This document shows, one piece after another, positions 14,979-22,949 of a stretch of 64,000 bases of DNA. Source of the stretch: Nannocystis exedens. Lineage in GTDB: Bacteria > Myxococcota_A > Polyangia > Polyangiales > Polyangiaceae. Position numbers and translations under genes: made by a program. The notes beneath the pieces were generated by a model. That model made no database searches and was not told where the DNA came from. It saw only the letters and a program-made list of their open reading frames with translations. The stretch is taken from NCBI GenBank assembly GCA_945861885.1, contig CAMAVR010000007.1, positions 23,964 to 87,963 of the forward strand. Reading direction: 5' to 3'. Position 1 is the first letter of the stretch, and each line of letters starts with the position of its first letter.

Positions 14979-17339
14979 ATGCAAAATCGATTGCTTCGTC
15001 TTTATTTGACGATGTTTTTTACCGGCGTTGCGCTGCTTTCAGGCTGCGGCGGTAAAGCGAGCTTTGACGACGCAACCGACGAACTCGAGCCTATCAACAC
15101 GACATCACCCGCGCCCGCTAACCCATGGCCTTGGGGGGTTGAGTCGGGGGCGCCGCCGCTGCCGCCATTCTTTGAAGGCGATCGTGAGGGCGCGCCTGTT
15201 GGTCATCCCCGACGTCCCGAGGAAGATCCGCGGGCGGCGCAAATCCGCTTCAACGAAATAGAACGGCAAAGAGAAGAAGCGGAGATACAAGAGGGTATCA
15301 GTGCGTTCCAGCGCGGACAGATACAGTATGAGCGGTGTCACAAGGATGCGGAAGAGGCGCGACTTCGACAACTTGAACGAGACGACCCACTGCTGGGTGA
15401 CAGACTAAACCGGCGACTATCGAGGGGCGTAGGTAGATATACGGCTCGCTACCTCGTCGGGCTACCTGCGGAGCAACTGATACGAGCGCTCGACCTACCC
15501 GAGGAGCAACTCATGCGGGAGGTGCCGTTCCCCACGGAACCGCCACTACCACAAGAGGATAACCCTGCCGAGCGCACGGAGCGGGCGCGACGCCAACAGG
15601 AAAGACAGCGGGTCGAGGCACAGCAACTACAGCGGGAACAGGCCGCAGAAGCAAAGCTGAGGGAGCGGCAACAAGCCCAGGCCGCAGAAGAACAAAGACT
15701 GCGGCAACAAGTCCAAGCCGCAGAAGAACAAAGACTGCGCGAGCAAGCGGCAGAAGAACAACGACTGCGGGACGATCCTGAATACGCAGCCCAGGTAAAA
15801 CGCAAACAGGAATTCCTGCGCGCAACGGAGTTAAGGCAGCGGATCGTCGCATACGACGAACAGCGACGACAAGACGAGATCCGAAAGCGCCAACTGGGCG
15901 ACGAGAGAGAGTCTCGGACGCCTGTCGACACGAGGCAGCGGGAACAAGCCGCTCGAGCCGCTAGCCGAGAGCGCAGACCAGAATACCAGCGCGCGACCGA
16001 AACAAAACAGCGGATGGCCGCATACGACGAACAGCGACGACAAGCCGCAAAAGAAGAGCTCCAAAAGCGCGAGGACGCGCAACCGAGTCGTGGGCATCAA
16101 TGTTTCATCGCAGGAACTGCCATCCTCACACCCGACGAGGACGAACCGCTAAAGCCGATCGAGTCGTTGAAGAAGGGCCACGAAGTCTGGTCATGCAACA
16201 CCGGCGAGGGCAAATGCTACGTGCGAACAATCGAAAGCACGTCGACCACGGTAACAAGCCACCTCGTCCTTATCAGTACGAAAAATGTCGATGATTCCGG
16301 CTCCGAATCAACTCTTGAAACAACGCCCGAACATCCTTTTTACAAAGCAGGCGAAACAGCTACGACGTTAGTTCGTGATTTGCGCAAAGGGGATATTCTG
16401 AGGGGGCATGAAAAAACCCGTTTTCGAATAACGAGAATTCAAGAGCGAGAACTTCCTGATCCGATCTTCGTCTACAACTTTCAAGTGGATGGCGAAGAAG
16501 GCAACAACAACTACTTCGCCGGCGAACACCTCGTCCTCGTGCACAATTGCGGCATTGCTCAGATCGGACAGATGCTTCACGGCTTTGTCGACGGCGCGAA
16601 GCAAAGCGCGAGCGACATGGCTCACGCGATAGATCATCCGATCGCAACGTATCGTACGGCGAAAGAAGCGATAGGCGCGGCGTACAAGGCCGGCGGTGTG
16701 CGCGGAACAGCCGAAGCACTGTTCGTCAATCCCGCAGTTCAATCGTACAAGTCCATGAAGGCGGCCGAAAGCGCGGGAGACTATCGAACAGCCGGTCGGA
16801 AGGCGTGGGGCGCCGCGTCTGCCGCATCGTCAACGCTGACAGCGGGCATCGGGGCGAAAAGCATTCTAAAAGCTGGAGCGAAGTCGGTCGCGGGCGCGGG
16901 CAAGAACGCGGTGAAAGAGGTCGTCGAAGCCTCTAAACCGGCGGCGCCAAACGCGGGTCGCGGAACGATGAGGACGACGGCGGGTGAAGCAGCGAAGGCG
17001 GCAGAGGGGGTAGCGGTTGCTGGCTCGGCTCTTGAACAGGCGTCTCAGGCCGCACTGCAGGCGGCTGAACGCATTAGCGAATTCACAACGCCAGCCAAGC
17101 ATCTACCGGGAGCAGGTGGAAACTGGACCAGATTTGCCGCGAGGGAAAATCCCACAACGCTGATTCAGGAGGCCCTTCGCGCCAAAGGGGCGCAGTTCTT
17201 CCCCAATAACCGTGGTGATTCATTCAAAGTCATCTACGACTTTGGGCGAGTAATCGGCGAAAGGGGAGAAACATCAATTCGTGTGATTTTCGGAACAGGA
17301 CCGGTCAACGGCCGGGTCTGGACCGCGTTCCCGCAATAG
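14979..17339 (+). CDS. Lipoprotein-anchored polymorphic toxin: coiled coil, Hint domain, C-terminal toxin
   Basis: 786 residues. Lipoprotein signal (MQNRLLRLYLTMFF, lipobox LLSGC), a Pro-rich linker, then a long Gln/Glu/Arg coiled coil with internal repeats (AAEEQRLR units; two AYDEQRRQ blocks). A Hint (hedgehog/intein) domain starts at HQCFIAGTAIL and ends at LVLVHNC, with TTPEHPFY inside; in polymorphic toxins it self-cleaves to free the C-terminus. An Ala/Gly-rich pretoxin stretch (VRGTAEALFVNPAVQSY) leads to the last 80 residues (KHLPGAGGNWTRF, YDFGRVIGERGE, GRVWTAFP). These look like a small nuclease toxin; a BECR-fold RNase is my guess. The immunity-like gene follows nine bases later. 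The ATG at 14979 was chosen for the signal peptide; an in-frame TTG lies 30 codons upstream. Confidence 0.82.
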   Translation: MQNRLLRLYLTMFFTGVALLSGCGGKASFDDATDELEPINTTSPAPANPWPWGVESGAPPLPPFFEGDREGAPVGHPRRPEEDPRAAQIRFNEIERQREEAEIQEGISAFQRGQIQYERCHKDAEEARLRQLERDDPLLGDRLNRRLSRGVGRYTARYLVGLPAEQLIRALDLPEEQLMREVPFPTEPPLPQEDNPAERTERARRQQERQRVEAQQLQREQAAEAKLRERQQAQAAEEQRLRQQVQAAEEQRLREQAAEEQRLRDDPEYAAQVKRKQEFLRATELRQRIVAYDEQRRQDEIRKRQLGDERESRTPVDTRQREQAARAASRERRPEYQRATETKQRMAAYDEQRRQAAKEELQKREDAQPSRGHQCFIAGTAILTPDEDEPLKPIESLKKGHEVWSCNTGEGKCYVRTIESTSTTVTSHLVLISTKNVDDSGSESTLETTPEHPFYKAGETATTLVRDLRKGDILRGHEKTRFRITRIQERELPDPIFVYNFQVDGEEGNNNYFAGEHLVLVHNCGIAQIGQMLHGFVDGAKQSASDMAHAIDHPIATYRTAKEAIGAAYKAGGVRGTAEALFVNPAVQSYKSMKAAESAGDYRTAGRKAWGAASAASSTLTAGIGAKSILKAGAKSVAGAGKNAVKEVVEASKPAAPNAGRGTMRTTAGEAAKAAEGVAVAGSALEQASQAALQAAERISEFTTPAKHLPGAGGNWTRFAARENPTTLIQEALRAKGAQFFPNNRGDSFKVIYDFGRVIGERGETSIRVIFGTGPVNGRVWTAFPQ

Positions 17340-17348
17340 GAGCCAGTA

Positions 17349-17774
17349 ATGACCTTTGAGATTGAAGTAAAGAATGCACGTATTGATGGTCCTCAAGTGC
17401 CACGGGCTGACTTCGAGATGCTTCTACGATTTGTATGCGACTTCGTCGTACGTATTGCCGAGATTGATATTTTTCGAGAGGTCGAATTCCCATTCGTTGA
17501 ATTTGCCGCCCAGCTTGCTGCGTGGTTTCAAGCTGAACGCCCAGGAAATTTTGACTATGAATCAATGGAGAGCCCGGCGGCGGGACTTATCTACTTTCAT
17601 CGATCGGATACTGGAGAGTGGCGCGTAGGTTCAACGTTGCCAGGGAATCCACGCTCAGCTGCCATAACAACCGATGAACTACGGGGGGGGGTCGAGGCGT
17701 TTCTGATCGGGGTACCCACCATCGTCGACGCCTTTGGTGTCGACGTGCGGCGTTTCCTTTTGAAAAGACCTTAG
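17349..17774 (+). CDS. Probable immunity protein for the Hint toxin
   Basis: 141 residues, cytoplasmic and acidic, no signal peptide. It lies nine bases after the toxin stop, the position and size expected of an immunity gene. It has an alpha/beta look, with an N-terminal strand (MTFEIEVKNARIDG), a helical centre and a C-terminal helix (TIVDAFGVDVRRFLL). No family is recognised with confidence; the assignment rests on context. A GGAG site is visible just upstream of the ATG. It would bind and neutralise the C-terminal toxin in siblings carrying the same locus. Confidence 0.65.
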   Translation: MTFEIEVKNARIDGPQVPRADFEMLLRFVCDFVVRIAEIDIFREVEFPFVEFAAQLAAWFQAERPGNFDYESMESPAAGLIYFHRSDTGEWRVGSTLPGNPRSAAITTDELRGGVEAFLIGVPTIVDAFGVDVRRFLLKRP

Positions 17775-17823
17775 CCAATACCGGCCACTGCTGTGACTTC
17801 CGAGATGATGTCTCCCCGTCCTG

Positions 17824-17915
17824 ATGGACTCTGAGTCAGCGTCGACGCTCGAGACGGGCGTAGTGGCGGAAAAGTCTTCTAAAAGCAGGAGTGAAATCGG
17901 TCGCCGGAGCCGACG
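17824..17915 (+). pseudogene. Second decayed fragment of the toxin gene
   Basis: In frame it reads DSESASTLET, matching the Hint segment of the intact gene near 16297-16325. It then jumps directly to a segment like 16850-16885, so the deletion is larger than in the first fragment. After the jump it shares a frame-shifted tail (SEIGRRSRR) with the 11884-12200 relic but not with the intact gene, so the two relics share ancestry. The rest of 17775-18447 holds only the right inverted repeats. Confidence 0.75.
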
Positions 17916-18070
17916 ACAGGCGGCGCTCATCCTTGGTGCATTGGCCCCAGCGCCTTGGCTTCTGAACAAATTTAAGCGAGCACACCGCGTACGAAACTGC
18001 CTCGTACGAACAGAGCGCGACCTAATGCTCCGAGAACGAGTCGCTACTGACCACCTAAATTATTTCTGGT

Positions 18071-18323
18071 GGCGAGGCGCTTCATTTTTTGCAGTGGGGA
18101 GTGGACTCCGCACCGACGTACAGCGGCCACCCAAGTGGCGATCCCGCAGCAGCAGGGGCTACACAGTGGGAGCGGGCGGCGGGGGGCTCGTGTCGAGGAG
18201 CGCGCGGAGACCTCCGGCACGAACGTGAGAGCTCGCGTAAACCCAATGCTTCGGAGCGACTACCCGAAAACAAGAGAGGGGAATCGAGCACGCACCGGAG
18301 ATGCGAGACCCCCCGCCGACCGC
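18071..18323 (-). repeat. Main inverted repeat, right copy (IR-R) of the toxin locus
   Basis: Reverse complement of 14557-14803. The 18162-18275 core appears identical to 14605-14718. The interval between the two copies (14804-18070) holds the toxin, the immunity gene and the second relic. Confidence 0.92.
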
Positions 18324-18388
18324 TCTAAGCGGCCGTAAGAGAGGTTAGAGCAGTGCTCGTACAGCGAGGAGCGGGGCTCAGGATGACA

Positions 18389-18440
18389 GGGGGGGCGGAT
18401 GAGCGGGGTCCGGAGCGTAGCGAGGGATGACAGTGGGGGG
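18389..18440 (-). repeat. Outer inverted-repeat segment, right of the toxin locus
   Basis: Contains GCGGGGTCCGGAGCGTAGCG and GGATGACAGTGGGG, the reverse complement of 14447-14494. It ends eight bases before the stop of the DUF4911 gene. Confidence 0.8.
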
Positions 18441-18447
18441 GGATTTT

Positions 18448-18684
18448 TTAGTTTTCAATGATGACTGCTAGCTCTTTTGAAAAATCGGCGATTAGCTGAT
18501 CGAGCTCTGCTTCGCGGCATGCTGGCGCGGCTAGCGTGATGTCGCCCCCCTGCTCCGCGAAGAGCTGCGCTAGCCCCTCGGAGGCTTCGACTATGCCTTT
18601 TAGAAACACGACGTCGCGCGCGCTTACCACGAGCCGGCGCGTGATCATCCCGTCTCCAACGAATGGTGGCACCGACGACTTCAT
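18448..18684 (-). CDS. DUF4911 family protein
   Basis: 78 residues. The family pattern is visible: an arginine-led strand (TRRLVVSARDVVFLKGIVEA), a helix ending EGLAQLFAEQGG, a strand ITLAAP, and a C-terminal helix. Function is unknown throughout the family. Its start lies three bases after the stop of the SDR-like gene upstream, so the two are probably one transcript. The 3' end abuts the toxin locus repeats. Confidence 0.72.
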   Translation of the reverse strand: MKSSVPPFVGDGMITRRLVVSARDVVFLKGIVEASEGLAQLFAEQGGDITLAAPACREAELDQLIADFSKELAVIIEN

Positions 18685-18687
18685 CGG

Positions 18688-19806
18688 CTAAGGCTGCGCC
18701 GCCAAAATTGCCGATTCGGATGGGCGACGCTTTTTTTCCGTGATTCGCTGCTGCGCATAACTGACTAACTTATCGACGTACGTCTCGAGGGACGGGCACG
18801 AGATCCCGCTCCCGGCGAGAAGCCGCGCCGTATTTGTTGAATCGAATGTCACCGGCCTAACAAGCGAATCAACGAACGCCCGCGGCGACTTCGCAAACCG
18901 CTCAAGCCCCGGCGTCCGCAGAAGCGCCGCCGTTAAATTGGCTGGAATGGCCCCCCGAGGCGCAGCGCGGCCGCCAGCCGCGGCGACAAGCTCAAAAAAC
19001 TGGCGGGCCGTTTGCGGCGCTGGGTCGACCAGATGAAATGTCGCCCCAATGGCGCGCGGATCGCGCCCAATCGCGCATGCCGCTCGCGCCACGAAATCAA
19101 CAGGCACCACATGAAGGGGCAGCTCGCCCCCTCCCGGAAGCGGGAGCGCCACGTCGGGCGGTGACGTTAGAATGAGCTGAATAAGAAAATATGGCCCGTC
19201 GAGCCGATCGACTTCGCCCGTCCGCGAATCGCAAATCAGTGTTGCGGGGCGCAAAACGACGATTGGGACGCGATCGCTCGATTTTTGCACGATAAGCTCG
19301 GCGCGCGCCCACGTCTCTTCGACCGCATTGGCGAACCGCTGCCCCGCTCGCAGCTCACTCTCGAGCACAACCCCTCGGCGATCGCCTGCGACGTGCGCTG
19401 TCGAGTGCATCACAAAAGCTCGCAAATCCTTCGTATTTGCCGCAAATTCGAGCACTTCTCGGGCGCCGTTGATATTCACGTGCGCTGCCACTTCGCGCTG
19501 GATCCCTAAATAGGTGATCGACGCGGCGTGGTGGATGATGTCGACCTCGCTACAAAGCGCGTGCCACTCGGCCCCCGAGAGCCCCATGTCGAGCGACGCC
19601 ACGTCGCCATCGATGAGATTCAGCCGCGAGCGGGACGCCTCGGGGAGCGCGGCAAGCGCCTGCGCCGCTTCGGCTGCGAGCTTTGGCAGGACTATCGCAT
19701 GCACATAGGTGCGCGGCGACGCGAGCAGCTCAGCGCACACGGCACGCGCCCGAAACGAGGGGAAACCGGTGAGAAGAACAACTTCGTCAAACCCAGAGCG
19801 AGCCAT
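18688..19806 (-). CDS. Extended SDR / thioester-reductase-like protein without the usual catalytic pair
   Basis: 372 residues. It resembles the NAD(P)-binding extended SDR and male-sterility reductase group: an N-terminal strand and turn VVLLTGFPSF, an internal strand LIDGDVA, then IIHHAASITY and FVMHSTAHVAGD. In active members the next motif is F-x-N-x-Y-E-x-S-K. Here it reads FANAVEETWARAE, so both the catalytic Tyr and Lys are missing. It may be a binding or regulatory protein, or use another residue. The ATG at 19806 fits the family start; an in-frame TTG lies 15 codons upstream. It is divergent from frr. Confidence 0.7.
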   Translation of the reverse strand: MARSGFDEVVLLTGFPSFRARAVCAELLASPRTYVHAIVLPKLAAEAAQALAALPEASRSRLNLIDGDVASLDMGLSGAEWHALCSEVDIIHHAASITYLGIQREVAAHVNINGAREVLEFAANTKDLRAFVMHSTAHVAGDRRGVVLESELRAGQRFANAVEETWARAELIVQKSSDRVPIVVLRPATLICDSRTGEVDRLDGPYFLIQLILTSPPDVALPLPGGGELPLHVVPVDFVARAACAIGRDPRAIGATFHLVDPAPQTARQFFELVAAAGGRAAPRGAIPANLTAALLRTPGLERFAKSPRAFVDSLVRPVTFDSTNTARLLAGSGISCPSLETYVDKLVSYAQQRITEKKRRPSESAILAAQP

Positions 19807-19904
19807 CGCCGGCAGTGTAGCGACAAATTCGCCAACATACCGTTTTTTCAAGCCGATTTTTCGACGAAAAGAGCTACACTCCGCGGCCCACGGAGAGTTT
19901 CAAG

Positions 19905-20462
19905 ATGCTTGATGACATCCATAAAGAGCTGGTCGCCGCAATCGCAAAAGCACACGACGTGCTCAAACGCGACCTGGCAAAACTAAGGGCTGGGCGCGCA
20001 AACCCAAGCCTACTTGATGGCGTGCGGGTCGATTATTACGGCACACCGACCGCCTTGGCGCAAATGGCGCACATTCACGTCCCGGAGCCGAGGCTTCTTA
20101 CGGTTAAACCGTGGGATAAGGGAGTGATAAGAGCGGTCGAAAAAGCGATTCGCGAAGCCGACTTGGGGCTAAACCCGCAAACCGACGGCGACCTCATTCG
20201 AGTCCCCCTCCCGCCGCTAACCGAAGAGCGCCGGCGCGAGTTCGTAAAAATAGCCAAAAAGTACGGCGAAGAGTGCAAAGTCACGATTCGAAAAGCGCGG
20301 CACGACGCAAACGACATGCTCAACCAGCTAGATTCAGACGGCGACGCAAGCAAAGACGAAGTCGACCGAGCCAAAAAGCGAGTCGAAGACACAACCGCCG
20401 ATGGGTCGAAGCAGATCGAAAGCTTCGTAGCAGGCAAAGAAAAAGATATTTTAGAGGTCTAG
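19905..20462 (+). CDS. frr: Ribosome recycling factor
   Basis: 185 residues, the normal length for this factor, which with EF-G splits terminated ribosomes. Signatures: an N-terminal helix, LRAGRANPSLLDGVRVDYYG (about residues 27-46), PWDKGVIRAVEKAI, and the C-terminal helix with charged repeats. The usual Lys-Arg-rich domain I helices are complete. No tsf or pyrH neighbour is visible, unlike many bacteria. A dyad (TCGCCCG, then CGGGCGA) lies in the gap after the gene and might be a weak terminator. Confidence 0.97.
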   Translation: MLDDIHKELVAAIAKAHDVLKRDLAKLRAGRANPSLLDGVRVDYYGTPTALAQMAHIHVPEPRLLTVKPWDKGVIRAVEKAIREADLGLNPQTDGDLIRVPLPPLTEERRREFVKIAKKYGEECKVTIRKARHDANDMLNQLDSDGDASKDEVDRAKKRVEDTTADGSKQIESFVAGKEKDILEV

Positions 20463-20547
20463 CTTGACAGAAATGCGCGTTAAGTGAACGCTCGCCCGGC
20501 TTCGTGTTGAGTGGGGGCGGGCGATTGTCCGCAATTCGAGGAGAGTT

Positions 20548-21315
20548 ATGCGATCATTTGCGGTTGGGCTAAGTGATGTTGGGCTGCGCCGCGACCATAA
20601 TGAAGATTCATTGGCCGTCGTGGACGATTGCGGGCTGTATGTTGTCGCCGATGGCATGGGTGGGCACCGCGCCGGAGACGTTGCGTCGCGTATGGCGACC
20701 GACACGATCGTGCAATTTTTTCATGCGACTTCGAACGAAGAAGTAACGTGGCCGTTTCACGTCGACACCACTCTGTCGGAAGAAGAAAACCGATTGCTCG
20801 CGGCGATACGCGTCGCCAATAGGCAAATTTTCGAGCGAAGCTGCAGGTCGGCAGACCATCAGGGGATGGGGACGACGATCGTGGCAACGATGTTCAGCAG
20901 CGAAAAAGAGCGCATGTACATCGCACATGTTGGCGACTCGCGGTGCTATCGCGTGCGCAAGCAGGCAATCTCGCTGTTGACGCGCGACCATTCGCTCGTG
21001 AACGACTATTTGCAAGCGATGCCGCATCTGAGCGAAGAGCAGCAGCGCGAGCTCCCCAAAAATGTCATCACCCGCGCCCTGGGGATGCAAGAGAGCGTCG
21101 CGATTGATTTGCAAGTCGACGATGCGAAAGAGGGCGACGTATACCTCCTCTGCTCCGACGGCCTATCAGGGATGATCACCGACGAAGAAATGGCCGAAAT
21201 TATCGTAAAAAACAGCGATTTGCGCGAGATGTGCCGTGAGCTCATTGCGGCGGCCAATGCGCGCGGCGGCGAAGACAACATCACGGTGCTCGCTGTTCGA
21301 ACGGGTGATCGGTAA
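20548..21315 (+). CDS. PP2C-family serine/threonine phosphatase
   Basis: 255 residues of a soluble PPM/PP2C phosphatase that removes phosphate from Ser/Thr, normally opposing Hanks-type kinases. All metal-binding motifs are present in order: RRDHNEDS, VADGMGGHRAGD (residues about 37-48), GMGTTIVATMF, HVGDSRCYRV, LLTRDHSLV, LCSDGLSGMI and GGEDNITVLAV. There is no membrane segment. No partner kinase is encoded in the window. It lies between frr and the DedA gene on the same strand with short gaps. Confidence 0.93.
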   Translation: MRSFAVGLSDVGLRRDHNEDSLAVVDDCGLYVVADGMGGHRAGDVASRMATDTIVQFFHATSNEEVTWPFHVDTTLSEEENRLLAAIRVANRQIFERSCRSADHQGMGTTIVATMFSSEKERMYIAHVGDSRCYRVRKQAISLLTRDHSLVNDYLQAMPHLSEEQQRELPKNVITRALGMQESVAIDLQVDDAKEGDVYLLCSDGLSGMITDEEMAEIIVKNSDLREMCRELIAAANARGGEDNITVLAVRTGDR

Positions 21316-21359
21316 AGCGCTTTCAAATATGTTGCACAGTGTCGGGTGATTGAACGCCA

Positions 21360-22061
21360 ATGGTTAAAAATATTTTTTGGGTTTTGGGGCTGTTTTGCAT
21401 CTACGTGATGGGGGCGCTCGGCTACGCGGGCGTCGCTCTGTTGATGGCAATCGAGAGCGCGTGTATCCCGCTCCCCAGCGAATTAATCATGCCGTACGCC
21501 GGTGCGATGAGCGACCCTACCGTGCGAGAGGCGATCGCAACCATGTACGGGATGGGGTCGCTCCCCGCGTTCAATGTCATCTTGGCCGGGTTAGCCGGCG
21601 CAATCGGGTGCAACCTTGGCAGCGAAGTCGCGTACTGGGTAGGCGCAACCGGCGGCCGCCGCGCGATCGAAAAGTACGGGCGCTATTTGCTCATCAGCAA
21701 GCACGAGATTGCGCTTGCCGATCGATGGTTTGAAAAGCGAGGCGAGATTATCATTCTCGTGGCGCGTTTGCTGCCGGTCATTCGGACATTCATCGCCTTC
21801 CCCGCCGGAGTCGCGCGGATGAATCGCGTGAAGTTTCATCTCTACACGTTCATCGGGTCGGTCCCGTGGTGCGTTGGGCTAGCGTACGTTGGCCAGTGGC
21901 TCGGGGTGAATTTGATGAGTGAGCACTCGGCGCTGAAGCATTTTATGCACCGCTTCGATTTGGTGATCGGGATTGCAATCGTGGTTACCGCGGCGTGGTT
22001 CGTTCGGTCGCGGTTGCGGGTGCTCAGGTCGTACCGAGAAAGCGCTTCTCCGGAGGCCTAG
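21360..22061 (+). CDS. DedA / VTT family membrane protein
   Basis: 233 residues. DedA proteins are flippase-like inner-membrane proteins, members of which recycle undecaprenyl phosphate or phospholipids. The re-entrant-loop motif IESACIPLPSELIMPYAGAM (30-49) contains the conserved Glu and Pro. The second motif is ARLLPVIRTFIAFPAGVARM (136-155), with both functional arginines. Four or more membrane segments follow the usual order. It converges with the next gene on the other strand and overlaps its stop by four bases. Confidence 0.9.
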   Translation: MVKNIFWVLGLFCIYVMGALGYAGVALLMAIESACIPLPSELIMPYAGAMSDPTVREAIATMYGMGSLPAFNVILAGLAGAIGCNLGSEVAYWVGATGGRRAIEKYGRYLLISKHEIALADRWFEKRGEIIILVARLLPVIRTFIAFPAGVARMNRVKFHLYTFIGSVPWCVGLAYVGQWLGVNLMSEHSALKHFMHRFDLVIGIAIVVTAAWFVRSRLRVLRSYRESASPEA

Positions 22062-22690
22062 GGAGCGGTAACACCAGGCGGCGCGATCATCGGAACGGTC
22101 AGCCGAAAGATAGCCGCGCCGCCATCGCGTCCCACATTTTGCGGATTATCGTTTGTCGCGGCGATTGCGAATACACAGCTACCGGTCGCGTAACCGGCAT
22201 CAAAGTCACGAAATGCTTGCAGCGAAAATAGCGCGCGAGCTACTCCGGCATCTTGCGCATCAACAAGCGTCAATTCGCTCACGGCAACTCCGGCGGCCGG
22301 ATTGCACGAGTTCGTCATCTCCACTCTTACCGTCAAGTAAGGGTCGCTCGACGGCTCGGTGATTTCTCCGTCAATCGTTAGACGAGCGGGCTGTGGTGCA
22401 GTGTCGTGCCATATGCGCGACAGCGCCGTCGTCTTTCCGTCGTAGCGCAGCCCGACATTCTCGAACGTCGGCCCGGGGTCAAAAGCGATACGCGGCGCTT
22501 CGTTGGGCGCCGGGTTTGGCGCCGATGGAGGCGCGGGGGCGCCGTTTGGTGACAGCGGTGGAGCCGCGTCGCCACTCGCCTCTCCCGCTCCGCTAGACCC
22601 CCCGCACGCCGCGACGATCGACGCGATCGCCGCACAGCCGATCGCGAATCGAAGGCCGGCGACCGTCGCGCATCGAAAAATCAGCACCAT
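22058..22690 (-). CDS. Lipoprotein of unknown function
   Basis: 210 residues. Signal peptide with lipobox SIVAAC, then a Pro/Ala/Asn linker and a beta-rich domain beginning FDPGPTFENVGLRYDG. The same FDPGPT phrase occurs in the large DUF1554 lipoprotein next door (22950-25196), which might reflect distant kinship or a common interdomain turn. One Cys pair (NSC, GSC). No family recognised. The gene is divergent from the DUF1554 lipoprotein and converges with the DedA gene with a four-base overlap. Confidence 0.6.
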   Translation of the reverse strand: MVLIFRCATVAGLRFAIGCAAIASIVAACGGSSGAGEASGDAAPPLSPNGAPAPPSAPNPAPNEAPRIAFDPGPTFENVGLRYDGKTTALSRIWHDTAPQPARLTIDGEITEPSSDPYLTVRVEMTNSCNPAAGVAVSELTLVDAQDAGVARALFSLQAFRDFDAGYATGSCVFAIAATNDNPQNVGRDGGAAIFRLTVPMIAPPGVTAP

Positions 22691-22949
22691 TTAAAAATAC
22701 CTTTACCCACCCGCCTCGCTTGTTCCACTGCGGCCGGCTTAGCCTATTACGGAATAACAACCGCTGATTTAAGGCACTTTCTTGCATGCGCCTTTTGCCT
22801 ACCTAGTGAGACGCGCGCTTCCAAGTGCGAGGAAACATACAAAAATACTTAATAAGTCGCACCCGGAGCCGTACGCAATGCATGAGTCGGTGTCGTCAAT
22901 GCCAGGCGTTGTGAACACCAACAAAGCAAACGTTGGGAGGATGAGACGA

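Noticed and set aside
17824-18228. A 134-codon open frame after the immunity gene
   Set aside because: Only its first 30 codons have homology, to the deleted toxin fragment; the rest reads the inverted repeat.
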